64,000 nt of DNA from Hymenobacter volaticus (GCF_022921055.1 NZ_CP095061.1:3821501-3885500), one strand, 5' to 3'. Shown: positions 17,089-28,486, numbered from the stretch's first letter. Program-made: numbers and translations. Notes: generated by a model from the sequence alone, not told the origin.

Positions 17089-18450
17089 TCACAGCCGCTC
17101 TCGTACTTGCGTCAGTACCCGCTCCATTTCCTTGCGGACTTCGCTGGTTTCCACCACGTGGTTGTTGTTCATAAAGCTGAAGGCCAGCAGCCGGCCCGAA
17201 CGGGTGCGCAGATACCCCACAAGGTTGTGGTTGTTGGTGAGCGTGCCCGTTTTGCCCCATAGCCACGGGCCGTGTGGGTCGCGGTATACGCGGCGCAATG
17301 TACCATGGCCTCCCCCGGCGGCTAAGAGGCTAAGCAGGCGCTTTTCGGGCACTTCTTGGTGCAGCTTCAGCAAGAGCGCCACCATGGTACGCGGTGTAAC
17401 GAGGTTGAGGCGCGAGAGGCCGGAGCCATCTACCCAGCGCGGCGCATCAGGTAGGTTGGCCAGAAACAGGGTGCGCATAACCCGAATTGGCCGACTGGTA
17501 CTGAGCGAGTCGTCTCCTATCCGGCTCGAGCACATAAGCAGGAGTTGCTCTGCCAAGAAATTGTCGCTCACCTGCAACATGCGGCGGTACAGCGAATCGA
17601 CCGGCAAACCTTTCACCACCTGAATGCTGTCTTGAGCGTGTAAACGGAAAGGCACCAAACTAATAGGACGGTGCAGGGTATCTTGCAGCAGTTGCAGCAG
17701 CAATGCGGAGCTCGTACGGAAAGGCGTTTCGTCGACCCAATTCTTGGTGATAGGAAAGAAGGCAAACCGATTCTCCAGTTCCGGGCGGCGCACGTGGTCA
17801 TCGGCAGGGTTGGGCGTGCCAGCGGGTACCGGTTCCGTCATGGCTCGGAAGAAGCGCGGGTACACGCGGGGCCGGAGCTTGCCAGCGGTGGCGTAGAAGC
17901 GCACCGTATGGCCGTACACTGGAAAAGGGCCTCTCTCGGGCTGGAAATAATAGTTGTAGTCGTCCCAGGTCCAGCCGGGGCCGTAGGCGGTTACATTTGG
18001 TATTTCGGCATAGAACAGCTTCTCGGGGCGAGTGCGCAGAAAATCCAGGGCTCGGCGGCTCGGCACGTCGCCGTGCAATAAAGTAGGGTCGCCAGTGCCC
18101 CAAAAGATCAGGGAATCGTGGCGCACCACGTAGCGCAGGCTAGGCAGCGAGTCGGAAAGCATGTGCAGACCCGTGTATAAGCTAAACAGCTTCATCACGC
18201 TAGCGGGTGTGAAGTACCTCTCAGCGTTGAGTTCAAAGACTTTGGCGCCAGTGGTCGCATCAGTAAGACACACGCCCACATTATGCTGCCGCAACACAGG
18301 CGAATCCTGAATCACTTGAGACAACCAAACTGGATTCACAAAGCTTGCGGAAGCCACCGGAGCCGGCGCCACTTGTGCCCGCGTGGGCACGGCAAGCAAA
18401 CACACCACGCACACAACCAGAGCGCGACAAACAACTACAAAAACTGACAT
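17089..18450 (-). CDS. dacB: D-alanyl-D-alanine carboxypeptidase/endopeptidase (PBP4 type, peptidase S13)
   Basis: 453 residues from the ATG at 18450, which begins a signal peptide (VFVVVCRALVVCVVCLLAVP, cleavage near TRAQ). Penicillin-binding motifs of class C PBPs are complete: SVMK with nucleophile Ser84, SDN in VSDNFLAEQ, and KTG in WGKTGTL. The long segment between SxxK and SDN is the domain II/III insertion typical of S13 enzymes. It trims or cleaves peptide stems of peptidoglycan in the periplasm. A longer frame from 18501 would add a second, poorer N-terminus. Its neighbours give no operon. Confidence 0.88.
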   Translation of the reverse strand: MSVFVVVCRALVVCVVCLLAVPTRAQVAPAPVASASFVNPVWLSQVIQDSPVLRQHNVGVCLTDATTGAKVFELNAERYFTPASVMKLFSLYTGLHMLSDSLPSLRYVVRHDSLIFWGTGDPTLLHGDVPSRRALDFLRTRPEKLFYAEIPNVTAYGPGWTWDDYNYYFQPERGPFPVYGHTVRFYATAGKLRPRVYPRFFRAMTEPVPAGTPNPADDHVRRPELENRFAFFPITKNWVDETPFRTSSALLLQLLQDTLHRPISLVPFRLHAQDSIQVVKGLPVDSLYRRMLQVSDNFLAEQLLLMCSSRIGDDSLSTSRPIRVMRTLFLANLPDAPRWVDGSGLSRLNLVTPRTMVALLLKLHQEVPEKRLLSLLAAGGGHGTLRRVYRDPHGPWLWGKTGTLTNNHNLVGYLRTRSGRLLAFSFMNNNHVVETSEVRKEMERVLTQVRERL

Positions 18451-18802
18451 CAAGAAAAGTAACAAGCAAACAGTCCCGCAACATGGGTAAAAGCTCCGCA
18501 CTTTTCAACTTTCTCTTGCACAGGAATTTTCCCGCATCGGCTTCTGACCGCCCAGCTTTACCAGCGAAGTTAGAGCTCAGCTTTAGACAAGCTGGTCATG
18601 GCTGAGTGTTGCCTGCTTACAACTAGTCCTCTGGCAACTGTTTTAGCGCCCAAGGTTTGCCGGCAATTGCGCTGACGTTATAGCGAGCTATTGAGCTGAC
18701 CTATAAGATAATGTCAATTACCGCCTAACATCCGCTAGGCCGCAACCTCGCTTAGTGCTTGGAGTATGCTAAGCTGTATCGATCATCTAGTTTTTGCTTC
18801 CT
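18451..18802. other. Divergent intergenic region, no gene seen
   Basis: 352 bases between the divergent dacB and Gfo/Idh/MocA genes. I see no convincing gene or long repeat. Possible promoter traces: TAACTTCG on the minus strand around 18563-18570 (one mismatch to TAnnTTTG) and TAGTTTTTG at 18788-18796 on the plus strand (one base too long), seven bases before the ATG at 18803. Confidence 0.4.
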
Positions 18803-20239
18803 ATGTCTTTCACCAACGAACTACTCAATACTGTGATGCGTCATGCCGGTCAGGAGGTATCACGCAAAGAATTTTTATCCTTAGCCGGCCGCGGGTTGGC
18901 GGTGGGAGTAGCGGCGGGCACCCTTGCTGGCTGCCAATCAGATGGGGCTTCCAGTGCTGTGGCGGGCACTCCTACCACCGGTACGCCGGCTTCAGAAGTA
19001 AACGCCAACACCATTTATACTGCTCCCAATGGGCAGAAAGTACCTTCATCGGAAGCTGTGTCGCCACCTGCCAAGGTGCCTAGCGAGTTGGATAAACCCA
19101 TTGAGCTAGAGGCTTGGAAATCAGACGTAGACCCAAAGTCAGGCCCTACTCCTACCCCCATGCCGCCCGACAAACGCGTGGGCTATGCGTTGGTTGGCCT
19201 TGGTCACCTCACACTAGAAGAAATTCTGCCGGCTTTCGGCGAGTGCAAGAAATCCAAGCCAGTGGCACTGGTAAGCGGTTCGCCGGAAAAGCTAAAGAAA
19301 GTAGCCCAGCAGTACGGCATCAAGCCCGAAAGCTGCTATAGCTACGATAACTACGATAAGCTCAAGGACAACCCCGAGGTGCAGGTTATCTACATCGTGC
19401 TGCCCAATTCTATGCACGCTGAGTACACAGTGCGCGGCGCACAAGCTGGCAAGCATATTCTGTGCGAAAAGCCCATGGCTAGCTCTTCTGCTGAGTGCCA
19501 GCTTATGATTGATGCCTGCAAAAAGGCCAACAAAAAGCTGATGGTAGCCTACCGCATCCAGTACGAGCCCTATAACCGGCTGGTGCGCGACATGATTCGT
19601 GACAGTAAGTTTGGCAAGACCAAGTACATCCAAACCCAAAACAGCCAGAGTTCTGCCAACCCCAACCACTGGCGTCACAAGAAAGACCTCGCGGGCGGCG
19701 GCTCCTTGCCCGACATTGGCCTCTACTGCCTAAATACCAGCCGCTTTCTGCTCGGCACTGAGCCGACTGAGGTGTTTGCTTACTCGTACAGCACACCCGG
19801 CAATCCGCTGTTCAAGGAAGTAGAAGAGCATATGTCATGGCAGATGCGCTTCCCCGACGGCATTATCGTGGACAGCATCACACACTACAACACCCACGAC
19901 TCGCGCTTTTACCGCGTGAATTCCGAGCGCGGCTGGCTGCACCTCGACAATGCCTACGCCTACACCGGCCAGCGGCTGCAAACGTCGCACGCTGAGGGCC
20001 CGGCCAAAATGCAGAACCAGATTACCATCGAGTCTAAAAACCAGTTTGCCACCGAAATGGACCATTTTTCGGAATGCGTCATGAACGACAAGCCGCCGCA
20101 CACGCCCGGTGAGGAAGGCCTGCAAGACCACCGCATCATGGAGGCTATCTACCAGTCGGCCCGCGAGGGTAAACCAGTAAAACTCACACCCGTCCAAGGC
20201 ACCGACGTTTTTCGCGGCCCCGAGCCGAAGCAGGCGTAA
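18803..20239 (+). CDS. Gfo/Idh/MocA family oxidoreductase, exported lipoprotein-like
   Basis: 478 residues. The N-terminus reads SRKEFLSLAGRG, a near twin-arginine (Tat) motif, then a hydrophobic run ending LAGC, a lipobox. A Ser/Thr/Pro linker follows, then the NAD(P)-binding domain (VGYALVGLGHLTLEEILPAF, close to glucose-fructose oxidoreductase) and CEKPMASS with the conserved Lys of EKP, and the C-terminal (beta) substrate domain. The protein probably folds with bound NADP in the cytoplasm and is exported by Tat, as known for glucose-fructose oxidoreductase. The sugar substrate is unknown. Start ATG 18803; an in-frame codon three triplets earlier is less likely. Confidence 0.85.
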   Translation: MSFTNELLNTVMRHAGQEVSRKEFLSLAGRGLAVGVAAGTLAGCQSDGASSAVAGTPTTGTPASEVNANTIYTAPNGQKVPSSEAVSPPAKVPSELDKPIELEAWKSDVDPKSGPTPTPMPPDKRVGYALVGLGHLTLEEILPAFGECKKSKPVALVSGSPEKLKKVAQQYGIKPESCYSYDNYDKLKDNPEVQVIYIVLPNSMHAEYTVRGAQAGKHILCEKPMASSSAECQLMIDACKKANKKLMVAYRIQYEPYNRLVRDMIRDSKFGKTKYIQTQNSQSSANPNHWRHKKDLAGGGSLPDIGLYCLNTSRFLLGTEPTEVFAYSYSTPGNPLFKEVEEHMSWQMRFPDGIIVDSITHYNTHDSRFYRVNSERGWLHLDNAYAYTGQRLQTSHAEGPAKMQNQITIESKNQFATEMDHFSECVMNDKPPHTPGEEGLQDHRIMEAIYQSAREGKPVKLTPVQGTDVFRGPEPKQA

Positions 20240-20360
20240 ATAAGAGTATAGCAAAAAGAAGCTAGATAGAAAGGAGAAGATTAGTTCATCTCCTCATCTA
20301 AGAAGAAGGAAATGTTAAAGATTGTTGACTGACAGATAGGCTGGCGTTGCCAAACTATCT

Positions 20361-20457
20361 GTCATGCTGAGCGCAGCCGAAGCATCTCGCTAGTGTGGTA
20401 AACCCTTCTGCTATTGCAACGAGTCGAGCGAGATGCTTCGGCTGCGCTCAGCATGAC
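20361..20457 (-). repeat. Dispersed palindromic repeat, family F1, copy 2
   Basis: Arms 20361-20390 and 20428-20457 are identical to those of copy 1. The centre (TAGTGTGGTAAACCC...) is close to the reverse complement of the copy 1 centre, so this copy lies in the opposite direction. It occupies the 453-base gap 20240-20692 together with a terminator and the pyrG promoter. Confidence 0.85.
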
Positions 20458-20484
20458 GGTTTTATAGGTTGTTCTGGAGTTTCA

Positions 20485-20532
20485 ATACCCTAGTTCCCCT
20501 CAGATGAAGAGGTGAACTAGGGTATTCTTTTT
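20485..20532. terminator. Terminator hairpin between Gfo/Idh/MocA gene and pyrG
   Basis: AATACCCTAGTTC (20485-20497) pairs with GAACTAGGGTATT (20514-20526), with extra inner pairs, followed by CTTTTTA. It is ~250 bases after the oxidoreductase stop and would end read-through from it and the F1 repeat. Confidence 0.75.
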
Positions 20533-20640
20533 ACTGGGTTTATAGCATTGCCTTTCGCAAAAGCTTGATCTTTTATTACAGCGAACAAGCCAACCTAACT
20601 CGACTATGGAAACAAAGCTGTAGCTCAGCCTCGCGCGTAG

Positions 20641-22335
<1,695 letters not shown>

Positions 22336-22379
22336 GGCCAACATACTGATTATGCATGGGTTGGCAAAGTAAGAGCAAC

Positions 22380-22500
22380 GTCATGCTGAGCGCAGGCGCA
22401 GTTGTAGGAGAAGCATCTCGCTAGTATAGTAGTGTCAATGGCGCTATATCATCAGCACGCAGGATGGTTCAACTACGGTTGGGCCTGCGCCTGGCATGAC
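22380..22500. repeat. Dispersed palindromic repeat, family F1, divergent copy 3
   Basis: Begins GTCATGCTGAGCGCAGGCGC and ends GGCCTGCGCCTGGCATGAC. It keeps the outer ends and AAGCATCTCGCTAGTATAGT of F1 but has an 11-base insertion and a changed right half. It fills most of the 306-base gap between pyrG and yidC; a GACCTTTG at 22563-22570 may be the yidC -7 element (one mismatch). Confidence 0.7.
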
Positions 22501-22641
22501 GTTCTTTTTCATGATTTTACCTGACAAATCAGCCGACTCATAAATATTCGCCTGACAAGTCCGACCTTTGCGGTAGCGTCGCCGGATTTTTGAAGGGGAC
22601 GTCAGTACCTCACACTCTTTAGTGCCCTCATTTTTACCTGA

Positions 22642-24519
22642 ATGGACAAAAATTCAGCAACCGGCCTGTTTCTGATTGCGGCCTTGCTTCTCGTCTACCT
22701 GTATTTCTTTAAGCCCGAACCGCCCAAAGAGACGCCAGCCGACAAGCCCACTACCGCCGCCAGCGCGAAGCCGGGTACCACCTCTCCTGCTGCCCCCGCT
22801 GCCCCCCTCGATTCGGCAGCCGCCGCCCGTACGTTGGGCGCTTTTGCTGGTGCTGCCACCGGTACGGCGCAGCAGGTTCAACTACAGAACGACAACCTGA
22901 CCGTTACTTTCTCTTCGAAGGGTGGCCGTCCTGAGGCTGTACGCCTCACCAAATACAAGACGTTCTTCGGTAAGCCACTAGACTTGTTTGACGCGCAAAG
23001 CGCGCAGATTGATACTCGTTTCCGCACTATCGGTGGTCAAACGGTTCGTTTGTCGGACTTGTATTTCCAGCCTAGCGCGCCGCAGCCGGTAACCGAAGGC
23101 GACAAAAAAGGTCAGCGTCTGAGCTTTGTAGCCAGCGTGGCCAGTGGCCAAATCGAGCAGGTCTATACCTTGTTCGACAACTCCTATGAAGTGGGCTACG
23201 ATTTGCGCTTTACGGGTTTGCAGCAAGCTATGTCGCAGGAGCCGCTTACGTTCACTTTCGTGGACCGTGTGCGCCAAACCGAGCAGGACCTGAAGCAAAA
23301 CCGCAACCACACTACCATCAACCACTACCTCGCCAACGACGACCACGGCTCTTTAGCTGAGGCCTCGGAGAAGCCCGAGGAGGTGAGCATCACCGAACCA
23401 CTGAAGTGGGCGGCCCACAAGCACGACTTCTTCGTGGCCGGTATCATTGCCAACAACCAGTTCCCGAATGGCAAGTTTGTATCAACGGTTGACGTAGCCG
23501 ACAGCACGTTCATCAAAACCTTGAGCTCGACGCTGAGCATTTCGGCTGCCGATGCGCAGCAGGGCAAAGCTAGCTTCCGCTATTTCTTCGGCCCGAACTC
23601 GTTTAGCATGCTGAAGGAAGTGGCGCCCGGCTTCGACCGCAACGTGTACTTGGGTTGGGGCGTGTTCCGGTGGGTGAATCAGTTCGTGATTCTGCCGGTG
23701 TTCCACGTGCTCGAGAAGTTCATTTCCAGCTACGGCATCATCATCGCGCTGCTCGTGGTGTTGATCAAGCTCGTGACGTGGCCGTTGACGTACAAAACTT
23801 ACGTTTCGCAGGCTCGCATGAAGGTGCTGAAGCCAGAAATCGACGCCATCAAGGAGAAGGCCGGCGACGACCAGATGAAGGCGCAACAGGAAACCATGAA
23901 GCTCTACTCCACTTTTGGAGTTAGCCCGCTGAGTGGCTGCGTACCCACACTGCTCACCATCCCGATCCTGTTTGCCATGTTCCAGTTCTTTCCCAATGCC
24001 ATTGAGCTGCGGCAAGAGCCGTTTTTGTGGGCCAAGGACTTGAGCACCTACGATTCGCCGATTCTGCTGCCTTTCGCGGTGCCTTTCTTGGGTAGCCATA
24101 TCAGCTTGTTCACCGTGCTGATGACGCTCTCGACACTGGTGATGACTTGGCAGAGCAACCAAATGAACCCGGCTGCTATGCAAGGTCCGATGAAGTTTTA
24201 CAGCTACCTGATGCCTGTAATCTTCATGTTCGTCCTAAACAGCTTTGCCGCTGGTTTGACTTGGTACTACCTCGTTTCCAACGTGGTAACGCTCGGCCAG
24301 CAGGCCCTCACCCGCCGCCTGGTAGATGACACCAAGATTCGGGCTCAACTCGAAGCCAATAAGATCAAGAACAAAGACAAGAAGCCCGGTGGCTTCTCGG
24401 CCCGCCTCCAGGATGCCATGCGCACTGCTCAGGAGCGCGACGCCCAATCCCGTAAAGGCGACGAAGGTACTTCTGCCTCGGTAGAGCCTAAGCCTAAAAA
24501 GCCAACCCGCCGCTCGTAG
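22642..24519 (+). CDS. yidC: Membrane protein insertase YidC
   Basis: 625 residues, inner-membrane insertase that places proteins in the membrane with or without SecYEG. The N-terminal transmembrane anchor (LFLIAALLLVYLYFF) is followed by a Pro/Ala/Thr-rich linker, the large periplasmic beta domain (residues ~75-345) and the conserved five-helix core starting SYGIIIALLVVLIKLVTWPLTYKTY, with cytoplasmic coiled loop and the helices PTLLTIPILFAMFQFFPNAIELR and FMFVLNSFAAGLTWYYLVSNV. The charged C-terminal tail (lysine-rich) is expected to touch ribosomes. It ends at a strong terminator. Confidence 0.95.
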   Translation: MDKNSATGLFLIAALLLVYLYFFKPEPPKETPADKPTTAASAKPGTTSPAAPAAPLDSAAAARTLGAFAGAATGTAQQVQLQNDNLTVTFSSKGGRPEAVRLTKYKTFFGKPLDLFDAQSAQIDTRFRTIGGQTVRLSDLYFQPSAPQPVTEGDKKGQRLSFVASVASGQIEQVYTLFDNSYEVGYDLRFTGLQQAMSQEPLTFTFVDRVRQTEQDLKQNRNHTTINHYLANDDHGSLAEASEKPEEVSITEPLKWAAHKHDFFVAGIIANNQFPNGKFVSTVDVADSTFIKTLSSTLSISAADAQQGKASFRYFFGPNSFSMLKEVAPGFDRNVYLGWGVFRWVNQFVILPVFHVLEKFISSYGIIIALLVVLIKLVTWPLTYKTYVSQARMKVLKPEIDAIKEKAGDDQMKAQQETMKLYSTFGVSPLSGCVPTLLTIPILFAMFQFFPNAIELRQEPFLWAKDLSTYDSPILLPFAVPFLGSHISLFTVLMTLSTLVMTWQSNQMNPAAMQGPMKFYSYLMPVIFMFVLNSFAAGLTWYYLVSNVVTLGQQALTRRLVDDTKIRAQLEANKIKNKDKKPGGFSARLQDAMRTAQERDAQSRKGDEGTSASVEPKPKKPTRRS

Positions 24520-24538
24520 TAAGTTAGTGGCAGCCATA

Positions 24539-24582
24539 AACAGAACGCCCTCTCGTCAGCCGACGAGGGGGCGTTCTGTTTA
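24539..24582 (+). terminator. Terminator of yidC
   Basis: 19-base arms 24539-24557 and 24562-24580 with one mismatch, loop four bases, ending CTGTTT. Very stable. Confidence 0.85.
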
Positions 24583-24639
24583 CGGGTGCAAAGCGGTCCG
24601 CTTTTTGAACCTCGTCGTACAATTCCTTTTGCGTTCGGT

Positions 24640-25167
24640 ATGCGTTTCTCTTTTTCCTTCCTCTTGTTAGCGGCGTTACTTGCTAGCTGCGTTTCGCAGG
24701 CCCAAAGAGCTGCGAAGCCCACCCAAGCTGCGAGCAAGCAACAAGCTAAGACCAGTAAGACTGCGAACGGGAAACCAGCCGCGGAGCCCACACCCGTTAT
24801 TGTTTTTCGCAAAACACCTTGCTTTGGCTACTGCCCGCACTACGAAGCACGCATCTACGCCGATGGCCGCATGAGCTACGAAGGCATTGAGTATGCGCCT
24901 GTGGAAGGCAAGCGTGAGGTAACCATGCCGCTCGCCACTATCAAACTCATTCAGGATAAAGCGCGCGCTCTGCACTTCAACGATTTACCCGAGCGGTACA
25001 CGCTAGGCACCAGCGACCTGCCTGCTACCAGTCTCACTATCAGGCCAGTCAATTGCCCTGCCAAAACTGTAATTGCTGAGGAAGGCGTACCCGCCGAGCT
25101 AAAAGAATTCCTGAGTTACGTGGAAAAGCAAGTGACCAGTGCCTTAGGTGCCTCTTCCGACCGATAG
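24640..25167 (+). CDS. DUF6438 domain lipoprotein
   Basis: 175 residues from the ATG at 24640. MRFSFSFLLLAALLASC is a lipoprotein signal with Cys17 as the likely acylated residue. A Lys/Ala/Gln-rich linker leads to the DUF6438 domain, recognised by FRKTPCFGYCPHYEARIYADGRMSYEG; the pair of Cys in PCFGYCP is the family mark. Function unknown; probably an envelope protein. Its stop codon touches that of the convergent GH28 gene with no base between. Confidence 0.8.
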   Translation: MRFSFSFLLLAALLASCVSQAQRAAKPTQAASKQQAKTSKTANGKPAAEPTPVIVFRKTPCFGYCPHYEARIYADGRMSYEGIEYAPVEGKREVTMPLATIKLIQDKARALHFNDLPERYTLGTSDLPATSLTIRPVNCPAKTVIAEEGVPAELKEFLSYVEKQVTSALGASSDR

Positions 25168-26598
25168 TTACTTTACGGCCTGCATGTTGGCTGAATTCTC
25201 CACCTTCAGCGGGGAAGTGTCCTTAGTTCTGATACTTACGTTCTCAAAATGCCAGTCGCGGGAGTAGGCAATGCTGCCCGCAGCGGCTCCCTCAATTTGG
25301 ATGTTCTTAAACTGGAAATTAGTTAATAACGACTCGGGCAGGCCAACAGCGTAGATGGCCCGTTTGGCATCTTTGGCTACAATGTCGGAGAGGTAGATGG
25401 AGTTGCAACGCGGTATTCCTTTTTCAGCAGGCTCCACCTTAGTGAGCATTTTTTTCCAGTGCGCGGGTAGGCTAGCTTCGGTGTAGCCTTCCGGCAATTT
25501 CGAGTAGCTGTAGCTCGGATTCCAGTTCAGAGTCACTTGCAATACATTGCCGACCCCGTTCATGGTGATGTTCTGAAAGTGCACGTCCTCCACCGTGCCT
25601 CCACGGGTAGTAGCCGACTTTATGTTCATCCCGTTGCCAGTGCCATTAGCCGTTAGGTTGGTGGCAAACACGTGCCGAATACTGCCCGATGTTTCGCTGC
25701 CGAGCGTAAGCAGCCCGCCGCCAGCCCGCGCCACACAGTTCCGAATTACCACGTACTCCGTTGGTCGGTTCACGCGCAGACCGTCCCAATCCCGGCCCGC
25801 TTTCAGACAGAAATCGTCGTCATTGCAGTCAATATCACAGTTCTGGATCAGCACGTAGCACGAAGAATCTACGTCGACGCCATCGGTGCTAGGGCCGTGC
25901 CCGTCGATGTTGTTGCGCACGATAATGCCATCGACCGTTACCTGCCGAGAGTAAAGAATCTGCACCGTCCAGAACCCGGCCTGTTGTAGAGTCAAGTTTT
26001 TCAGGGTGATGTTGGACGACTCGGAAATAAGCACGGTACGGGGGCGCTTGGCGTCGTAATCCACAATCCAGCGTAAGCCCTTAGGCTCGTATTCTCGGCG
26101 CAGGTTCCAATAGAAATCCCAAAACGGCTTGCCTTGCGCATTCACGATGCCTTCCCCGATAATAGCTGCGTTGTCTTGGCCAATGCAATTGATAAGGGCC
26201 GCCGGCCACTTCATTTCTATACCCGCAACCCGCGTGTCGATGTCCGGATAGTCTTTGATATCCTGGCTGCCTTTCAGCTCCACCCCTCTCCCGATAACTA
26301 GGTTGACGCCTTTTTTTAAGAAGACAGAACCCGTCAGGTAGGCACCCGGTTCGAACGTAACCGACCCGCCACCCTTGGCGGCGCAAGCATCAATGGCCGC
26401 TTGAATAGCGCGGGTATTCAAAGTAGTTCCGTCGCTTTTGGCGCCGTACGCCTTCACTCTGAACTCCTGCTTTTTGCTAGGGAAGGTCTTCGCGCCTGTC
26501 TTTTTAACCCAAGCTGGTTCTGGCTCCGCTGCCTGAAGTGTACCACTGAAGAGCAGCAGAATAAAGCTGCTTAGCACCAGGAAATAATTGCTATTCAT
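25168..26598 (-). CDS. GH28 family glycosidase (polygalacturonase-like), secreted
   Basis: 476 residues with an N-terminal signal peptide (FLVLSSFILLLFSGTLQAAE). The right-handed beta-helix starts with FRVKAYGAKSDGTTLNTRAIQAAIDAC, the hallmark of pectin-lyase-fold GH28 enzymes. The catalytic aspartates are in STDGVDVDSS and CNDDDFCLKAGRD. It should hydrolyse alpha-1,4-galacturonan or a related pectic chain in the periplasm or outside the cell. There is no sorting domain and no PUL (SusC/SusD) partner nearby, so it stands alone. Confidence 0.88.
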   Translation of the reverse strand: MNSNYFLVLSSFILLLFSGTLQAAEPEPAWVKKTGAKTFPSKKQEFRVKAYGAKSDGTTLNTRAIQAAIDACAAKGGGSVTFEPGAYLTGSVFLKKGVNLVIGRGVELKGSQDIKDYPDIDTRVAGIEMKWPAALINCIGQDNAAIIGEGIVNAQGKPFWDFYWNLRREYEPKGLRWIVDYDAKRPRTVLISESSNITLKNLTLQQAGFWTVQILYSRQVTVDGIIVRNNIDGHGPSTDGVDVDSSCYVLIQNCDIDCNDDDFCLKAGRDWDGLRVNRPTEYVVIRNCVARAGGGLLTLGSETSGSIRHVFATNLTANGTGNGMNIKSATTRGGTVEDVHFQNITMNGVGNVLQVTLNWNPSYSYSKLPEGYTEASLPAHWKKMLTKVEPAEKGIPRCNSIYLSDIVAKDAKRAIYAVGLPESLLTNFQFKNIQIEGAAAGSIAYSRDWHFENVSIRTKDTSPLKVENSANMQAVK

Positions 26599-26752
26599 AT
26601 GCGGAAGAAATGGATTCTCAAGCCAGTGCCGTACTGGTTTGACTCACCCAACTTAGACACCGTGCAGCATCTAGGCATCCTGTAGCATCCTGCGTGCGGA
26701 AGATCCTCACTCCTAACCTCAATGGCTTTTTAGAATCAGAGCTAAACACTAC

Positions 26753-26789
26753 CTCTTCTCTAAGCTAGTTTCTCTCGCTTAGAGAAGAG
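26753..26789 (-). terminator. Hairpin after the peptide-binding lipoprotein gene
   Basis: CTCTTCTCTAAGC (26753-26765) pairs perfectly with 26777-26789, loop 11 bases, 24 bases past the stop codon on the minus strand. T run is poor. Confidence 0.5.
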
Positions 26790-26812
26790 CTATGCTTTCC
26801 TATAGAATCTAG

Positions 26813-28486
26813 CTAGTCCTTGCGCACCCGCTCCAATACTAGTTGGTTCATTGGATTGGGGGTGAGGCCTTGCACGTTGTTTTGCGTGAGGCGCACCACT
26901 TCATCGTAATACACGGCAATAACTGGACACTCTTCCACCACAATCCGGTCCATCTGGCGGTAGAGGTCGTAGCGCTTTTCCAGGTTTTGCTCTAGCCTCG
27001 CCTTTTCGTAGAGCCGGTCGTAGGCGCCGTTTTTGAAGTGCGTTTTATTGGGGCCAGCGGGTGCGAAGTTGGGGCTGTAGAAAAGGGCTAGGTAGTTTTC
27101 CGCGTCGGGATAGTCGCCGAGCCAGCTACGGGTGAAGAAGGCGGCGCGGCCATTATCGATTAGTTCGCCGTGGGCAGCGCCTTGGTTCACATCTATTTCC
27201 ACCTGCACACCTACTTCGGCCCACTTTTTTTGGTAGTACTCGCAGTACTCTTTGCTTTCGGCCACGGTACTCAAGCGCAGGCGCAACGGCTTGTTCGGTC
27301 CGTAACCAGCTTCGCGCAAGAGCTGACGAGCTTTGTCAGGCTGGTAGGTGTAGCCGGGCACCAGTTTGGCGCTGAAAGAAGGCAGAGAGGCCGGTACAAA
27401 ACCTGAGTTGCCGGGCAGCCCAATATTATTGATGAAATAAGCCAGAAACTCCGGCTTGTTCAAGGCATAGTTCAGGGCTTGCCGCACCCGCTTGTCGCGC
27501 AGGGCGCGGCCGGTTTCGGCGTTGTCGCCGCGCAGATTGGTTGGGTCCTGCTGCATACCGATGTATTCGGTATTCAGGTACGGCACTTTTTGAAGCCGAA
27601 ATTTGCCTTTGAAATCCTCGCGGACCGAGCCATCGGGATACAAGATAAGGTCGCGCGAGCCGGAACGAATGCCGCTGATAAAGTCCAGCTTACCTTGCTG
27701 GAAAGTAAGGAACTCGGTTTTGCGGTCCTGGATGAAGCTGATTTGCACGGCATCTACGTAAGGCAGGCGTTGGCCCTTCGCGTCGCGTTTCCAGTAATTG
27801 GGGTTGCGATGGTAGATGATGGCGTTGCCCTCATCCCACTCCTTAAATAAGAAAGGCCCCGTTCCTACCGGGTGCTCCCGGAAATCCTTGCCATAGCGCT
27901 GCACTGCCTCGCGCGGCACCACGTAGGCGTACGGCATTGTCAGCATCCCCAAGAACGGAATGAAGGGCTCCTTTAAGTGAATGCGAAGCGTGGAATCATT
28001 TACGGCCACAAAAGCCGTATCAGCTGGCTCACCTTGTGCATTTTCCAGCACTTTGCCCCGGAAAATCCAGCCGCCGGGGCTAGCCGTGGCTCCGTCAAGC
28101 AGGCGCTTGAAGCTATACACAAAGTCCTGCGCTGTTACGCGCCGGCCTTTGCCGCCAGGAAATACGTCGGAATCGTGAAAGCGCACATCGGGACGAAGCG
28201 TGAAGGTGTAGCGGCGGCCGTCGGCACTTATTTCATAGCGGCGCGCCACAGAAGGACCGGGCTTCAGGCTGTCATCGAGTTCCACCAACCCATTGTAGAG
28301 CTGCGTGGTAGCCCAAATATTGGCTTGGTTGCGGGCGAAAGCTGGGTCGAGGGAAGAGAGGGATTCGGGCTGATTATAGCGGAATACACGTCGGGCTTCG
28401 GTGGCCGGTGCGGGGCCCTGGCAGCCGGCTAGCAACGCCAGCGACAGGAAAGCAGAACAGTAAACCAAGCGCGAAATCGGGAGCAT
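26813..28486 (-). CDS. ABC transporter substrate-binding lipoprotein (peptide type, SBP family 5)
   Basis: 557 residues. Signal ends in LALLAGC (lipobox), so the mature protein is a lipid-anchored periplasmic binder. The OppA/DppA-type fold is marked by FRYNQPESLSSLDPAFARN near the start, FHDSDVFPGGKGRRVTAQDF, HPVGTGPFLFKEW and the C-terminal IVVEECPVIAVYYDE. Ligand likely an oligopeptide or similar solute. No permease or ATPase genes adjoin it, so it must serve a transporter coded elsewhere. Transcribed divergently from the UPF0173 gene; a perfect -7 box lies 29 bases upstream of the ATG. Confidence 0.88.
   Translation of the reverse strand: MLPISRLVYCSAFLSLALLAGCQGPAPATEARRVFRYNQPESLSSLDPAFARNQANIWATTQLYNGLVELDDSLKPGPSVARRYEISADGRRYTFTLRPDVRFHDSDVFPGGKGRRVTAQDFVYSFKRLLDGATASPGGWIFRGKVLENAQGEPADTAFVAVNDSTLRIHLKEPFIPFLGMLTMPYAYVVPREAVQRYGKDFREHPVGTGPFLFKEWDEGNAIIYHRNPNYWKRDAKGQRLPYVDAVQISFIQDRKTEFLTFQQGKLDFISGIRSGSRDLILYPDGSVREDFKGKFRLQKVPYLNTEYIGMQQDPTNLRGDNAETGRALRDKRVRQALNYALNKPEFLAYFINNIGLPGNSGFVPASLPSFSAKLVPGYTYQPDKARQLLREAGYGPNKPLRLRLSTVAESKEYCEYYQKKWAEVGVQVEIDVNQGAAHGELIDNGRAAFFTRSWLGDYPDAENYLALFYSPNFAPAGPNKTHFKNGAYDRLYEKARLEQNLEKRYDLYRQMDRIVVEECPVIAVYYDEVVRLTQNNVQGLTPNPMNQLVLERVRKD

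Noticed and set aside
23698..23713. Half parS-like sequence TGTTCCACGTG within yidC
   Set aside because: Only the left part fits the consensus; it is explained by coding sequence for a conserved VFHV segment.
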